Positions 1-8,163 of a stretch of 64,000 bases of DNA are shown here, one piece after another. This DNA is from Weissella bombi (GTDB taxonomy: Bacteria; Bacillota; Bacilli; Lactobacillales; Lactobacillaceae). A program made the translations under genes and the position numbers. Positions within the stretch are counted from its first letter, which is position 1; the number at the start of each line of letters is the position of its first letter. The stretch spans positions 124,001 to 188,000 of the forward strand of contig NZ_FMAO01000002.1 in the NCBI RefSeq assembly GCF_900094835.1. Reading direction: 5' to 3'. The notes below the pieces were generated by a model. The model saw nothing but the letters and a program-made list of their open reading frames with translations, made no database searches and had not been told where the DNA came from.

Positions 1-87
1 TTTTTATTAGGGATCGTTGTACTTGTCGTTATTGAAATGCTACTGATCAAAGTAACGGGTAGTCGCTTTTGGTATCCATTTTCATAA
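1..87 (+). CDS. C-terminal end of a membrane protein (partial)
   Basis: The window opens inside a reading frame that ends in TAA at 85-87. The 28 visible residues begin with a hydrophobic helix (FLLGIVVLVVIEMLLI) and finish with the polar tail KVTGSRFWYPFS, so this is the last membrane segment and short tail of an integral membrane protein. The family cannot be told from so little. It lies just upstream of the T-box promoter and is probably a separate transcription unit. Confidence 0.6.
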   Translation, partial: FLLGIVVLVVIEMLLIKVTGSRFWYPFS

Positions 88-135
88 TCACTAAATATAA
101 AATGTGAGATAAATGAGATTATTTTAATTTAATGA

Positions 136-446
136 TTGACTTTTCATAATACGCGTTTTACCATAATATGAGTAAACACGATGAATGGGTGAGTAGTTTG
201 TGATGGATACGCAAAGCGAGTTGTAGATAGTGTAAGGCAACCGATTCAGCAAATGAATTTTGGCCCGGGAGTGAATGGAATTATGAGTAGTTAATATAAG
301 TAATTTCCGGTGTGCGCGATATAGCATGTAAGTAATTCATGACTTAGTGAGCAATTTGCAGTGATGTAAATTGAAACACGGGTGGTAACGCGATTTCAAT
401 CGTCCCGTCGTTCCGTATTTTTTATGGAGCGACGGGATTTTTTTAT
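136..446 (+). promoter_or_regulatory. T-box leader riboswitch with promoter and terminator
   Basis: A TTGACT hexamer at 136-141 and a CATAAT hexamer at 162-167 suggest a promoter, although the spacing is loose. The leader then carries an AGTA-type element (about 192-195), an AGCGAG element near 216-221, and the diagnostic T-box GGGTGGTAACGCG at about 380-392. After it comes a hairpin, CCCGTCG pairing with CGACGGG, and a T-run that ends near 445. T-boxes read the charge of a specific tRNA; uncharged tRNA stabilises the antiterminator. The UGGU bulge fits a tRNA with discriminator A. After the GAA of the likely specifier loop (about 255-257) the sequence is TTTTGG, so UUU (Phe) or UUG (Leu) is the likely specifier. 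The amino acid is an inference. Confidence 0.88.
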
Positions 447-459
447 TTAGAGGAGCAAT

Positions 460-1830
460 ATGACAATGACAAATTGGGGGTCTTTGCAATTGCCAGATGG
501 TGAAATTGCATTAGACGAGCAAACAAGAGCCGAATATGGCGCAAATGATTATACACAAGAAATTACAACCAAGGTGTTACCAGATGCAGTAATCTTTGCA
601 TCTTCAATCGCTGATGTTCAAGCAACGGTAAAATTTGCGGCTGCAAATCAAATTGCGGTCGTACCACAGGGTGCTAAGACATCTATTGTTAACAGTGCGG
701 CTGGGTTGGCCGGCAGTGTAGTTTTAAATCTATCACGAATGAACAAAATTTTAGCGATAGAACCAGAAAATCAGGTTGCTATCGTTCAACCGGGTGTGTT
801 GAATGGTGATTTGGACACACAAGCACGTCAGGTCGGTTATTTTTACGCACCTGATCCAGGTTCAAAACCAATTAGTTCAATTGGTGGTAATATCGCCACC
901 AACGCTGGTGGTATGTCTTCGTTAAAGTATGGTACGACGAAGCAGTCAGTGTTAGGACTAAAAGTGGTTCTGGCAAATGGTGAAGTCGTTACATTTGGTG
1001 GTAAAACATTTAAAAATAATACAGCATACGATTTAACGGATTTGATGATTGGTTCAGAAGGAACTTTGGGGGTTATTGTCGAGGCAACAGTCCGCTTATT
1101 ACCAGTTCCTTTGGGACAACCAGTTACAGGATTGGCAACTTTTCCAACTATTCATGAGTTAATGCAGGCGGTTCAAGCAGTTCAGGCTAGTGGGGTGAAC
1201 CCATCAATGCTAGAAATCTTAAATCGTGTATCGATAGAAGCACTTGATGAGTATGAAGGCAGTCATTTGGGAAGTCATGGGGAACAAGCATTGTTGGTTT
1301 TCCAAATTGATGTTGCTGCAGCGGATGCTTTAAGCACAGTTGAACAAGTATTACATACATATGGTGCAACGAAGATTGATGTTACTGAAGACCAACAACG
1401 TACTAGTGAAATTATTAAAATTCGCCAGGATATTTTTGCAGCTGGTGCACAGTATGGTCGTTTAATTGTTGAAGATGTGGCAGTTCCATTGGGACAATTA
1501 GCCAAGGTAGCAGACAAAGCAGAGGAATTAGCAAGCAAGTATGATCAACGATTATTATTGTTAGGTCATGCGGGGGATGGTAATTTGCACCCAGATATTA
1601 TCTTAGAAGATAAAGATGGGGCTTTACCAGAAGAAACGCAACGATTTATTGATGAACTATTAGCGTTTGTCATTGAAGTAAAGGGGACTGTTAGCGCGGA
1701 ACATGGTATTGGTAGCTTGAAGAATGCATGGGTACCAAAACAATTAGATGCAAGCGTTAGAATTCTACAAAAGCAAATTAAGCAAGTCTTTGATCCATTG
1801 GGGATTTTAAATCCAGGACGCAAAATTTAA
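460..1830 (+). CDS. FAD-linked oxidase, GlcD / D-2-hydroxyacid dehydrogenase family
   Basis: This is a 456-residue flavoprotein of the GlcD / D-lactate dehydrogenase family, which oxidises 2-hydroxy acids to 2-oxo acids. The N-terminal FAD-binding half has the pyrophosphate-binding stretch PGSKPISSIGGNIATNAGG at about residues 131-149. The C-terminal FAD-oxidase domain has GHAGDGNLHP (about 367) and EHGIGSLK (about 413), which hold the usual catalytic and metal-binding histidines. The start at 460 follows AGAGGAG; a second ATG two codons later is also possible. It is the first gene behind the T-box and is followed after 19 bases by an aminotransferase, suggesting amino-acid-derived hydroxy acids as substrates. 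D-lactate is an alternative substrate. Confidence 0.85.
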   Translation: MTMTNWGSLQLPDGEIALDEQTRAEYGANDYTQEITTKVLPDAVIFASSIADVQATVKFAAANQIAVVPQGAKTSIVNSAAGLAGSVVLNLSRMNKILAIEPENQVAIVQPGVLNGDLDTQARQVGYFYAPDPGSKPISSIGGNIATNAGGMSSLKYGTTKQSVLGLKVVLANGEVVTFGGKTFKNNTAYDLTDLMIGSEGTLGVIVEATVRLLPVPLGQPVTGLATFPTIHELMQAVQAVQASGVNPSMLEILNRVSIEALDEYEGSHLGSHGEQALLVFQIDVAAADALSTVEQVLHTYGATKIDVTEDQQRTSEIIKIRQDIFAAGAQYGRLIVEDVAVPLGQLAKVADKAEELASKYDQRLLLLGHAGDGNLHPDIILEDKDGALPEETQRFIDELLAFVIEVKGTVSAEHGIGSLKNAWVPKQLDASVRILQKQIKQVFDPLGILNPGRKI

Positions 1831-1849
1831 AACAAGTAGGGGTAAAAAT

Positions 1850-3010
1850 ATGGGCGTAAATAAACGAGTTGCAGCAATCCAGCCGAATGCTATTCGAGCA
1901 TTTGATGATCAAACTAGTGACGTAGAGGATATTTTAAAACTAACACTTGGGGAACCTGATTTTTCTGTCCCACAACATGTTAAGCAAGCAGCAATTGATA
2001 GTATTAGTAGTGATGATTCACATTATGCACCTTCTAAGGGAAGTGTGGCTTTGCGTAAAGCAATTCGTCATTTTATGATAGATCGTTACGATTTGTCATA
2101 CGATGCTGAGACTGAAATCGTTGTAACTTTGGGTGCAACGGAAGGGATTTATGACACATTAACAGCCTTCATTAATGATGGTGATAAGGTGTTGTTACCA
2201 GCGCCTAATTTTTCAATGTATGATCAAACCATTGCTTTAGCCGGTGGGGATGTTGTTTATGTCGATACATCAAAATCTGATTTCTTATTGACCCCTGAAC
2301 AATTGCAAGCAGCAGTCGATCAATACGGTGATCAGTTAACGACTGTGTTGTTGAACTATCCTTCTAACCCAACTGGCGTGACTTATACGGCAGAACAATT
2401 AGCAGCATTAGCGGATATTTTGCGGGGAACAGATATCACTGTTATTGCGGATGAAATTTACTCAGAGTTAACGTATGACGTTGAGCATTATTCAATTGCA
2501 AAGTTATTGCCAGAACAAACAGTCATCTTGAATGGTGTTTCTAAGTCACATGCAATGACTGGTTACCGAATTGGATTCATTGTTGGACCAGCAGAATTAA
2601 TAGCACCAGCAGCAACGTTGCATCAGTTTACGGTAACGTCTGCTTCAAATCCGGCAATGGCCGCTGCAGCCGAAGCGTTGGGCTCAGCACAAGGAAAGTT
2701 GGATTCTAAGAGGATGCGTGATGCATATCGTGAACGACGTGATTATCTAGTACCAGCTTTGCGACAATTAGGTTTTGAAATACCACAACCTAATGGAGCT
2801 TTTTATGTCTTTGCGAAATTACCAGCTAATGTTGACCAAGATGATTATGCGTTTGGTATTGATTTAGCTAAGCGCGGCAAGGTTGCCGTTATTCCGGGTT
2901 CAATTTTCAACATTGGTGGTGAAGGTTACATCCGTATTAGCTATGCGGCATCAATGGAAACGTTACATGAAGCAGTAAAGCGCATTGGCACATTTTTGGC
3001 AAATTACTAA
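1850..3010 (+). CDS. araT: PLP-dependent aminotransferase, class I/II (aromatic type)
   Basis: This 386-residue fold-type I aminotransferase moves an amino group between an amino acid and a 2-oxo acid using pyridoxal phosphate. Visible motifs are NYPSNPTGV (about residue 167), DEIYSELTY (about 200), and VSKSHAMTGYRIGF (about 229), where the lysine is the PLP Schiff-base residue. An Arg near the C-terminus (YIRISYA) would bind the substrate carboxylate. The length and motifs match the lactic-acid-bacterial aminotransferase A / AraT group acting on Phe, Tyr and Leu. It lies between the oxidase and a hydroxyacid dehydrogenase under the same T-box, so it probably feeds phenylpyruvate or ketoisocaproate to them. 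The exact substrate is inferred. Confidence 0.8.
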   Translation: MGVNKRVAAIQPNAIRAFDDQTSDVEDILKLTLGEPDFSVPQHVKQAAIDSISSDDSHYAPSKGSVALRKAIRHFMIDRYDLSYDAETEIVVTLGATEGIYDTLTAFINDGDKVLLPAPNFSMYDQTIALAGGDVVYVDTSKSDFLLTPEQLQAAVDQYGDQLTTVLLNYPSNPTGVTYTAEQLAALADILRGTDITVIADEIYSELTYDVEHYSIAKLLPEQTVILNGVSKSHAMTGYRIGFIVGPAELIAPAATLHQFTVTSASNPAMAAAAEALGSAQGKLDSKRMRDAYRERRDYLVPALRQLGFEIPQPNGAFYVFAKLPANVDQDDYAFGIDLAKRGKVAVIPGSIFNIGGEGYIRISYAASMETLHEAVKRIGTFLANY

Positions 3011-3031
3011 ACATATTAGAGGGGTAGTATC

Positions 3032-3961
3032 ATGACACGAAAAGTGGGATTATTGGTTTAGGTCATGTTGGAGCAGCAGTTGCACATAGTTTGTCTGCAC
3101 AAGGTGCAGTAGATGAATTTGTTTTTATTGATAGTGATAAAGCCAAAGTAACCGCTGAAGCGTTGGATTTTGAAGATGCAAAGGCGAATTTAGAATATAA
3201 CGCTAATTACGTTGTTAATGATTGGGATGCTTTGGCTGATGCTGATGTCGTAATTTCTTCAGTTGGTAAGATTTCATTACAGGGGACAGTTAAAAATAAG
3301 GATCGCTTCGTTGAATTGCAATTTACAAAGCACCAGATAAAGGGCGTTTCTGAAAAATTAGTTGCATCAGGATTTAAAGGTATTTTGGTTGTCATTACGA
3401 ATCCAGTTGATGTTATCACAACAATGTATCAACATTTTACTGGTTTTCCAAAAAAACGAGTTATTGGAACAGGAACCCTTTTGGATACGGCGCGATTGCA
3501 TCGCGCTGTTGGACAAGCATTGCAGGTCCATCCAAAGTCAGTACAAGGGTACAATGTTGGTGAACATGGGAATTCACAGTTTACAGCTTGGTCGACAGTG
3601 AAGGTTAAAGGACAACCCATTACCTCATATGATTTGCCATTATCAGAATTAGATGAAGCTGTTAAAACCGGTGGCTTTACTGTGTACGATGGTAAGAAAT
3701 TTACTAGTTATGGTATTGCTAGTGCAGCTAGTCGACTAACGAAGGCTATTTTGACTGATAGTCATGAAGAATTACCAGTCTCTAATTAATCGACCAGAAT
3801 ATGGTGTTTATGTATCATATCCGATGATTGTTGGTCGTGCAGGGATTGTTGATGAGGTTAAATTGAATTTATCAGCTGATGAACAAGATAAGTTAGATGC
3901 ATCAGCAAAATTAATCCATGACCGATATGATGAAGTTATTGCTGAATTGGAAAATGAGTAA
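3032..3961 (+). pseudogene. L-2-hydroxyisocaproate dehydrogenase, two frameshifts
   Basis: The pieces together make a full L-lactate/malate dehydrogenase family protein of the L-2-hydroxyisocaproate dehydrogenase type (NAD-dependent reduction of branched or aromatic 2-oxo acids). The ATG at 3032 follows AGAGGGG and encodes MTRKVG, but one base is missing in the G-run at about 3046-3049 so the frame stops at TAG 3058. The correct frame resumes as [11 protein letters not shown] and runs through [17 protein letters not shown] and GEHGNS (catalytic His). A second shift at about 3781-3790, after ELPVSN, moves the last third of the C-terminal domain (NRPEYGVYVSYP to the stop at 3961) to another frame. 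Two indels in one gene suggest decay, although sequencing errors in short homopolymers cannot be excluded. Confidence 0.85.
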
Positions 3962-4002
3962 ATTGTATAAATATACAATTTTACGAATAATTAAACAATA
4001 AA

Positions 4003-4048
4003 AAGAACCACCAATTTACCATTTTAATGTGGTAGATTGGTGGTTCTT
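4003..4048 (+). terminator. Terminator or bidirectional hairpin after hicD
   Basis: An 18-base stem beginning AAGAACCACC pairs with its partner ending GGTGGTTCTT with one internal mismatch. It ends the T-box operon. The T-run is weak on this strand. Confidence 0.6.
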
Positions 4049-4053
4049 AAATA

Positions 4054-4260
4054 TGTTCCAAAAGACTGAATCCTAAATGATGTTACAACCGGATTCAAGA
4101 CGTCTTTTGTTACACTCTGTTTTTAAACGTGCTCCAAAAGACTGAATCCTAAATGTAACAACATTTAGGTATATCACAACCTACGCGTTGCTACGGTCGT
4201 AATACACCTAAACGATGTTACAACCGGATTCAAAGCGTCTTTTGTTACACTCTGTTTTTA
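4054..4260. repeat. Tandem palindromic repeat, two copies
   Basis: Two direct copies of a roughly 73-base unit lie at 4054-4126 and 4129-4260. Each begins CCAAAAGACTGAATCCTAAATG and ends with GTTACAACCGGATTCA, GTCTTTTGTTACACTCTG (one or two changes between copies). Within each copy AAAAGACTGAATCC is nearly the reverse complement of the GGATTCA...GTCTTTT half, so each unit folds on itself. Copy 2 carries an extra palindromic insert of about 60 bases (about 4156-4214) flanked by TTTAGGT and ACCTAAA. The second copy touches the stop codon of the aldo/keto reductase. The stretch has no coding potential. Confidence 0.75.
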
Positions 4261-5115
4261 AAATTCAGTTTGTGAAGCTTCTTGGTGCATACCAGCAACA
4301 CCTTCTAGTTGATCAAGTGCAGACATTTCTTCATCTGTTAGGGTGAAGTCAAAGACATCCGCATTTTGCTCAATTCGTTCAGCGTGTGTAGACTTTGGTA
4401 ATGGTAGGAAACCATGTTGTAGTGACCAACGTACCAATACTTGGGCTGCTGACTTATCATGCTTTGCGGCAATATCATTAATCTCAGTTACTGATAGCAA
4501 AGAACCAGTTCCTAATGGTGAATATGCTTCTGTTAGAATGTCGTGCTCATTGTTAAAGGCAACAATGTCCTTTTCCAAATCAGAAGGGTTCACAAATAGT
4601 TGGTTAACCATTGGGGCGATTGTTGCTGTCTTTAGCAAAGCTTCAACGTGTTCGATTTGGAAGTTAGAAATACCAATGGCACGGATTTTACCTTCTTTGT
4701 ATGCGTCTTCCATGTAACGCCAAGCTTCAGTATTAGCCTTGTCCCAGTCACGACGGTTAATCAATGGGTTAGGCCAGTGAATTAGGTACAAATCTAGGTA
4801 GTCTAAGCCAAGTAGCTTCAATGACTTATCCAAAGCGATTTTAGCAGCTTCATAACTGTGGCTATCATTCCACAACTTTGAAGTAACGAATAATTCTTCA
4901 CGTGGGATACCTGAGTCTTTAATGGCCCGGCCGACTGAAGCTTCGTTACCATAAGCAGCAGCAGTGTCGATGTGACGGTAACCGGCCTTTAGTGCATCAA
5001 GCACACTTTGATAGGCAACATCCCCATCAGGCGTTTGCCAAGTACCAAATCCTATAACTGGGATTTTAACACCGTTATTTAAGGTAAATGTATCGGTTAA
5101 TGATGAAATGGTCAT
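4258..5115 (-). CDS. Aldo/keto reductase (AKR5-like)
   Basis: This 285-residue protein is a cytosolic NADPH-dependent aldo/keto reductase that reduces aldehydes or ketones to alcohols. It shows GFGTWQTP near the N-terminus, the family signature GYRHIDTAAAYGNE (catalytic Asp and Tyr, about residues 45-58), the catalytic Lys in VTSKLWN (about 79), the His in LIHWPNP (about 112) and IPLPKS-like FLPLPKSTHAERIEQN near the C-terminus for NADPH binding. The length is typical of the AKR5 / YvgN / 2,5-diketogluconate reductase group. It is divergent from a TetR-family regulator that probably controls it. The physiological substrate is unknown; methylglyoxal detoxification is one option. Confidence 0.88.
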   Translation of the reverse strand: MTISSLTDTFTLNNGVKIPVIGFGTWQTPDGDVAYQSVLDALKAGYRHIDTAAAYGNEASVGRAIKDSGIPREELFVTSKLWNDSHSYEAAKIALDKSLKLLGLDYLDLYLIHWPNPLINRRDWDKANTEAWRYMEDAYKEGKIRAIGISNFQIEHVEALLKTATIAPMVNQLFVNPSDLEKDIVAFNNEHDILTEAYSPLGTGSLLSVTEINDIAAKHDKSAAQVLVRWSLQHGFLPLPKSTHAERIEQNADVFDFTLTDEEMSALDQLEGVAGMHQEASQTEF

Positions 5116-5193
5116 ATACTTACACCTCTTATTAAATATATTTCAGTTAGTTTTAGCTGATAATTCATTTTCTAGTATAACAAAGAATAATGA

Positions 5194-5240
5194 TAAACTA
5201 AAATTATATAGTTTATATACTTGATACAGTTGGGTATAAT
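5194..5240. promoter_or_regulatory. Candidate TetR operator and promoter
   Basis: TAAACTA at 5194-5200 and TAGTTTA at 5209-5215 form an inverted repeat with an 8-base spacer, between the divergent reductase and TetR genes. A TATAAT at 5235-5240 lies 34 bases before the tetR start. Such a palindrome is where a TetR dimer would bind, but binding is inferred. Confidence 0.4.
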
Positions 5241-5273
5241 ATTAAGGATAATAAAGTGAGAAAGGAAAGTGAA

Positions 5274-5855
5274 ATGTCAAAAGTTACAAAGGAAGCAATT
5301 TTTGAAGCAACGCAAGCTGTGTTGATGGAAAAAGGCTATGAAAAAGCACGTCTTGCTGATGTTGCGCGTAAACTGACAATTACGCCAGCTGCGTTGTACA
5401 AACATTTTGCCAACCGTGACGCCTTATTCCAAGAAATGGACGAGGATTGGTTGTTACATGTTGATGCACCAATCTTAGCGGCTAGTGAACGTGCACCAGA
5501 ACAAGATCGGGTGCAGGCACTACATGATTGGTTATGGCTACTCTCAACGCGTCGTCAACAAAGTTTTGCTGACGCTCCAGAAATGCTAGCTTTTTATAAA
5601 TATGAGTTGGGGAAACATGATAGTTTGATTGAACCTCGACTTAAAGAATTTGCGTCTGCTGTTGAAAAAATCATGGCTTGGGACACGTTCCGTCAGCAAC
5701 GTGGTCAAACTGTTATGCAGACATTTACTTATTTTTATCATCCGTTTTTTGCAGGTCGTTGGGATGATAATTTCTTTAAAACAATTTTTGAAACAACATG
5801 GCAAGAGATGTTACCCGTTGTTCAACAAGGATTGACGCAACAGCCTGAAGAATGA
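5274..5855 (+). CDS. TetR/AcrR family transcriptional regulator
   Basis: The ATG at 5274 follows GAAAGGAAAG and gives 193 residues; an upstream in-frame GTG at 5256 lies in the ribosome-binding site and is unlikely. The N-terminal TetR_N helix-turn-helix is clear, from KEAIFEATQAVLMEKGYEKARLADVARKL in two parts to ITPAALYKHFANRDALFQEM at about residues 35-54. The rest is a mostly helical ligand domain with no recognisable specificity. Its divergent position to the aldo/keto reductase suggests that it represses that gene and perhaps itself, released by a reactive carbonyl or similar small molecule. The ligand is inferred and cannot be identified here. Confidence 0.85.
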   Translation: MSKVTKEAIFEATQAVLMEKGYEKARLADVARKLTITPAALYKHFANRDALFQEMDEDWLLHVDAPILAASERAPEQDRVQALHDWLWLLSTRRQQSFADAPEMLAFYKYELGKHDSLIEPRLKEFASAVEKIMAWDTFRQQRGQTVMQTFTYFYHPFFAGRWDDNFFKTIFETTWQEMLPVVQQGLTQQPEE

Positions 5856-5897
5856 CAATTTAAAACCCAACCAGAATTTACTGGTATAAGGTGTATG

Positions 5898-5936
5898 TAC
5901 CCTGAAAGTTAAAGTGAAAATTTAACTTTCAGGGTA
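5898..5936 (+). terminator. Terminator after tetR
   Basis: TACCCTGAAAGTTAAA pairs perfectly with TTTAACTTTCAGGGTA across a 7-base loop. The T-tract after it is short and interrupted, so it may be only partly efficient. Confidence 0.65.
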
Positions 5937-6061
5937 TATTTGTCTAGAACGGCTAATTGTTTTCGCTAATATATAAAAAATCGCTTATCTTTACGTTTTA
6001 TTTGGTAAAACTTCATGATAATATACAAAAAATAAATGTATTTCAAAATGAGGATGAAATT

Positions 6062-7324
6062 ATGGCGAAATATAAATTGTTAAAACAATATATTTACACA
6101 GTTGGTGGTCAATCCCTACCTAAGAATATAATTGCTGATCAAGAATATAATCGTCGTATTAATGGAAACTCTACAACAGTGACGCAAATGCGACCTAAAA
6201 CAATGAACGATGAAGAAGTTTTTAGCACAACGTACCCAATATTTTTTGTTGAGACTGTTCGAATTAATGAATTAATTTCAAAAATGTATCGTAATTCAAA
6301 GCAAATTATTCTTTTAGAAGATATATTACCAGGGGTAGCTAAGACTAGTTTTATTAACACATTACTAATTAATGAAATTCATTATACAAATGAAATAGAG
6401 GGTGTAAACACAAATCGTGAAGAAATAGGAACAATTGTAGGAAATAATAAAAAAAACACGAAAACAAAAAGATTAGTTTCCACCGTAAATCTGTATATTG
6501 ATACTATCAATGAAGAATCAAAAAGGATATTACAATTAAGAGATTTTAGAGCTATATATGATGAGCTTTTACAAGGCGAAATTACAGATAAAGAAAAACC
6601 AGATGGACGATACTTTAGAAATGGATTTGTACGTATTGGGAATTCGTTAGAAACGGTGTATATTCCGCCCGTTAATGAAGAGGAAATATTTACGGCATTA
6701 ACAAGTTTAATTGCTTTTATGAATTCTGATAATATAGATCCAATTTTAAAGGCTTTAGTAACGCATTTTATGTTTGAAAATACGCATCCATTTTATGATG
6801 GTAACGGTAGGATGGGGCGGTATTTACTCTCCTCATATATCTCTTCAAAAGTAGACATATATTCAGGTCTATCGATTGCAACGGCTATTAGGAAACATAG
6901 TGATAAATATTATCGTACGTTTAAACAAGCTGATGATATGTTTAATCGAGGCGATTTGACAATATTTTTAGAGGACATGTTAAGCATATTAGTATCTGGA
7001 CAGCAGGATGTTATACAAGATTTAAGGGGCAAAAAAGAGAAATTAGACACAATAAAACATAATCTTGCACAACGAGAACAGCTTTCGGATTTAGATAAAG
7101 GTATATTATTTATAATTTCTCAATCACAGTTGTTTAATATTGTTGAATCAACATCAATCAAGGATAACGAGATAGTAGAGATTATTAATAAAAGAAAAGT
7201 GGCAGTGAATAGGATAAAAGGTGCTATTAAAAATCTAACTAGTGATGGTACATTAGTTGAAATTTCAAAAAATCCTTTAAAACATATTATTAATAAGAAA
7301 ATTTGGCATGAATTACTTAATTAA
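6062..7324 (+). CDS. Fic-domain protein AMP-transferase, inhibitory-helix type
   Basis: The start at 6062 follows GAGGATG and gives 420 residues; a longer frame from 5957 runs into the terminator of tetR. The core motif HPFYDGNGRMGR (His general base, about residue 242) matches the Fic consensus HxFx(D/E)GNGRxxR, so catalysis should be intact. An upstream TNEIEG (about residue 114) fits the (S/T)xxxE(G/N) motif of an intramolecular inhibitory helix, and the C-terminal third looks like a winged-helix module. Such proteins AMPylate a protein target and are self-inhibited. The gene is strikingly AT-rich compared with its neighbours, is flanked by hairpins on both sides and stands alone, suggesting acquisition by transfer. 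The target is unknown. Confidence 0.85.
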   Translation: MAKYKLLKQYIYTVGGQSLPKNIIADQEYNRRINGNSTTVTQMRPKTMNDEEVFSTTYPIFFVETVRINELISKMYRNSKQIILLEDILPGVAKTSFINTLLINEIHYTNEIEGVNTNREEIGTIVGNNKKNTKTKRLVSTVNLYIDTINEESKRILQLRDFRAIYDELLQGEITDKEKPDGRYFRNGFVRIGNSLETVYIPPVNEEEIFTALTSLIAFMNSDNIDPILKALVTHFMFENTHPFYDGNGRMGRYLLSSYISSKVDIYSGLSIATAIRKHSDKYYRTFKQADDMFNRGDLTIFLEDMLSILVSGQQDVIQDLRGKKEKLDTIKHNLAQREQLSDLDKGILFIISQSQLFNIVESTSIKDNEIVEIINKRKVAVNRIKGAIKNLTSDGTLVEISKNPLKHIINKKIWHELLN

Positions 7325-7347
7325 GTAAGTTCTCCGGATTATATAAA

Positions 7348-7388
7348 AATACCCCGGCAGTAAAAATTTAACTTTCGGGGTATTTTTT
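7348..7388. terminator. Bidirectional terminator between fic and the ABC operon
   Basis: AATACCCCG pairs with CGGGGTATT and is followed by a T-run in + and by TTTTTATAT on the - strand, so it can end both convergent units. Confidence 0.75.
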
Positions 7389-7408
7389 AATCTTTTAATT
7401 ACTTACTG

Positions 7409-8158
7409 TTAGGCTTCACCTTGATCAAATTTAAACGCGTTTAAGAAGCGGTTAATACGCTCAGTAGGTTTGTTAAAGAATTCATCTGGCGTGCCATCAA
7501 AGTTGATTTTACCGTCTTCTAAGAATAGCATCCGATCAGCAGCGTGACGTGCAAAATCCATGTTGTGTGTCACGATAATCATTGATTGATTATCATTGGC
7601 TAAGTCGTTTAGTACACGTAGAACCTGTGCTTCTAGTTCAGGGTCCAATGCCGAAGTTGGCTCATCCAATAATAAGTAATCGGGCGCCATTGCCATTGCA
7701 CGCGCAATAGCAACACGTTGGGTTTGTCCACCAGACAATTGATAAGGATAACGATCAGCCGTGTTATCTAAATCAACAGCAGCTAATAATTCGTGCGCAT
7801 GTTTAGTAGCTTGTGCCTTCGATTGTTTAAGGACATGTACTGGTGCTTCAATCATGTTTCCCATGATTGTTAGGTGGTCAAACATACGTGGTTGTTGGAA
7901 AACCATGCCTGTTTTACGACGAACCCAAAGCAAAGTGTCGGTTGTTAATGGTTGGCTCAAGTCGATAGTACGATCGTCGATAGTGTATTGACCACTATCT
8001 GGACGTTCCAATAAATTTAATGAGCGTAACAAAGTAGATTTACCAGAACCAGATGGCCCAACAATAACAGTTGTTTCATGCGGGTTAAAGGTAACATTGA
8101 TGTCTTGAAGCGCATGATGCTCAGTATAACGTTTATCAATATGTTCTAATTTAAGCAT
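7409..8158 (-). CDS. Polar amino acid (cystine) ABC transporter ATPase
   Basis: This 249-residue protein is the nucleotide-binding subunit of a polar amino-acid ABC importer. It has Walker A GPSGSGKST (about residue 35), a Q-loop in VFQQPRMF, the signature LSGGQTQRVAIARAM (about 138), Walker B DYLLLDEPTSALD (about 161) and the H-loop IIVTHNM. Length and sequence resemble GlnQ/TcyC. It begins six bases after the permease gene, so the two are co-transcribed from the promoter at about 9081-9109 behind a Cys-codon leader. The matching binding protein is encoded divergently. The leader and binding protein point to cystine as substrate, which is an inference. Confidence 0.88.
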   Translation of the reverse strand: MLKLEHIDKRYTEHHALQDINVTFNPHETTVIVGPSGSGKSTLLRSLNLLERPDSGQYTIDDRTIDLSQPLTTDTLLWVRRKTGMVFQQPRMFDHLTIMGNMIEAPVHVLKQSKAQATKHAHELLAAVDLDNTADRYPYQLSGGQTQRVAIARAMAMAPDYLLLDEPTSALDPELEAQVLRVLNDLANDNQSMIIVTHNMDFARHAADRMLFLEDGKINFDGTPDEFFNKPTERINRFLNAFKFDQGEA

Positions 8159-8163
8159 TATTT

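Noticed and set aside
124-327. 67-codon minus-strand frame in the T-box region
   Set aside because: It runs against the riboswitch, has no ribosome-binding site and unremarkable composition; the T-box explains the sequence.
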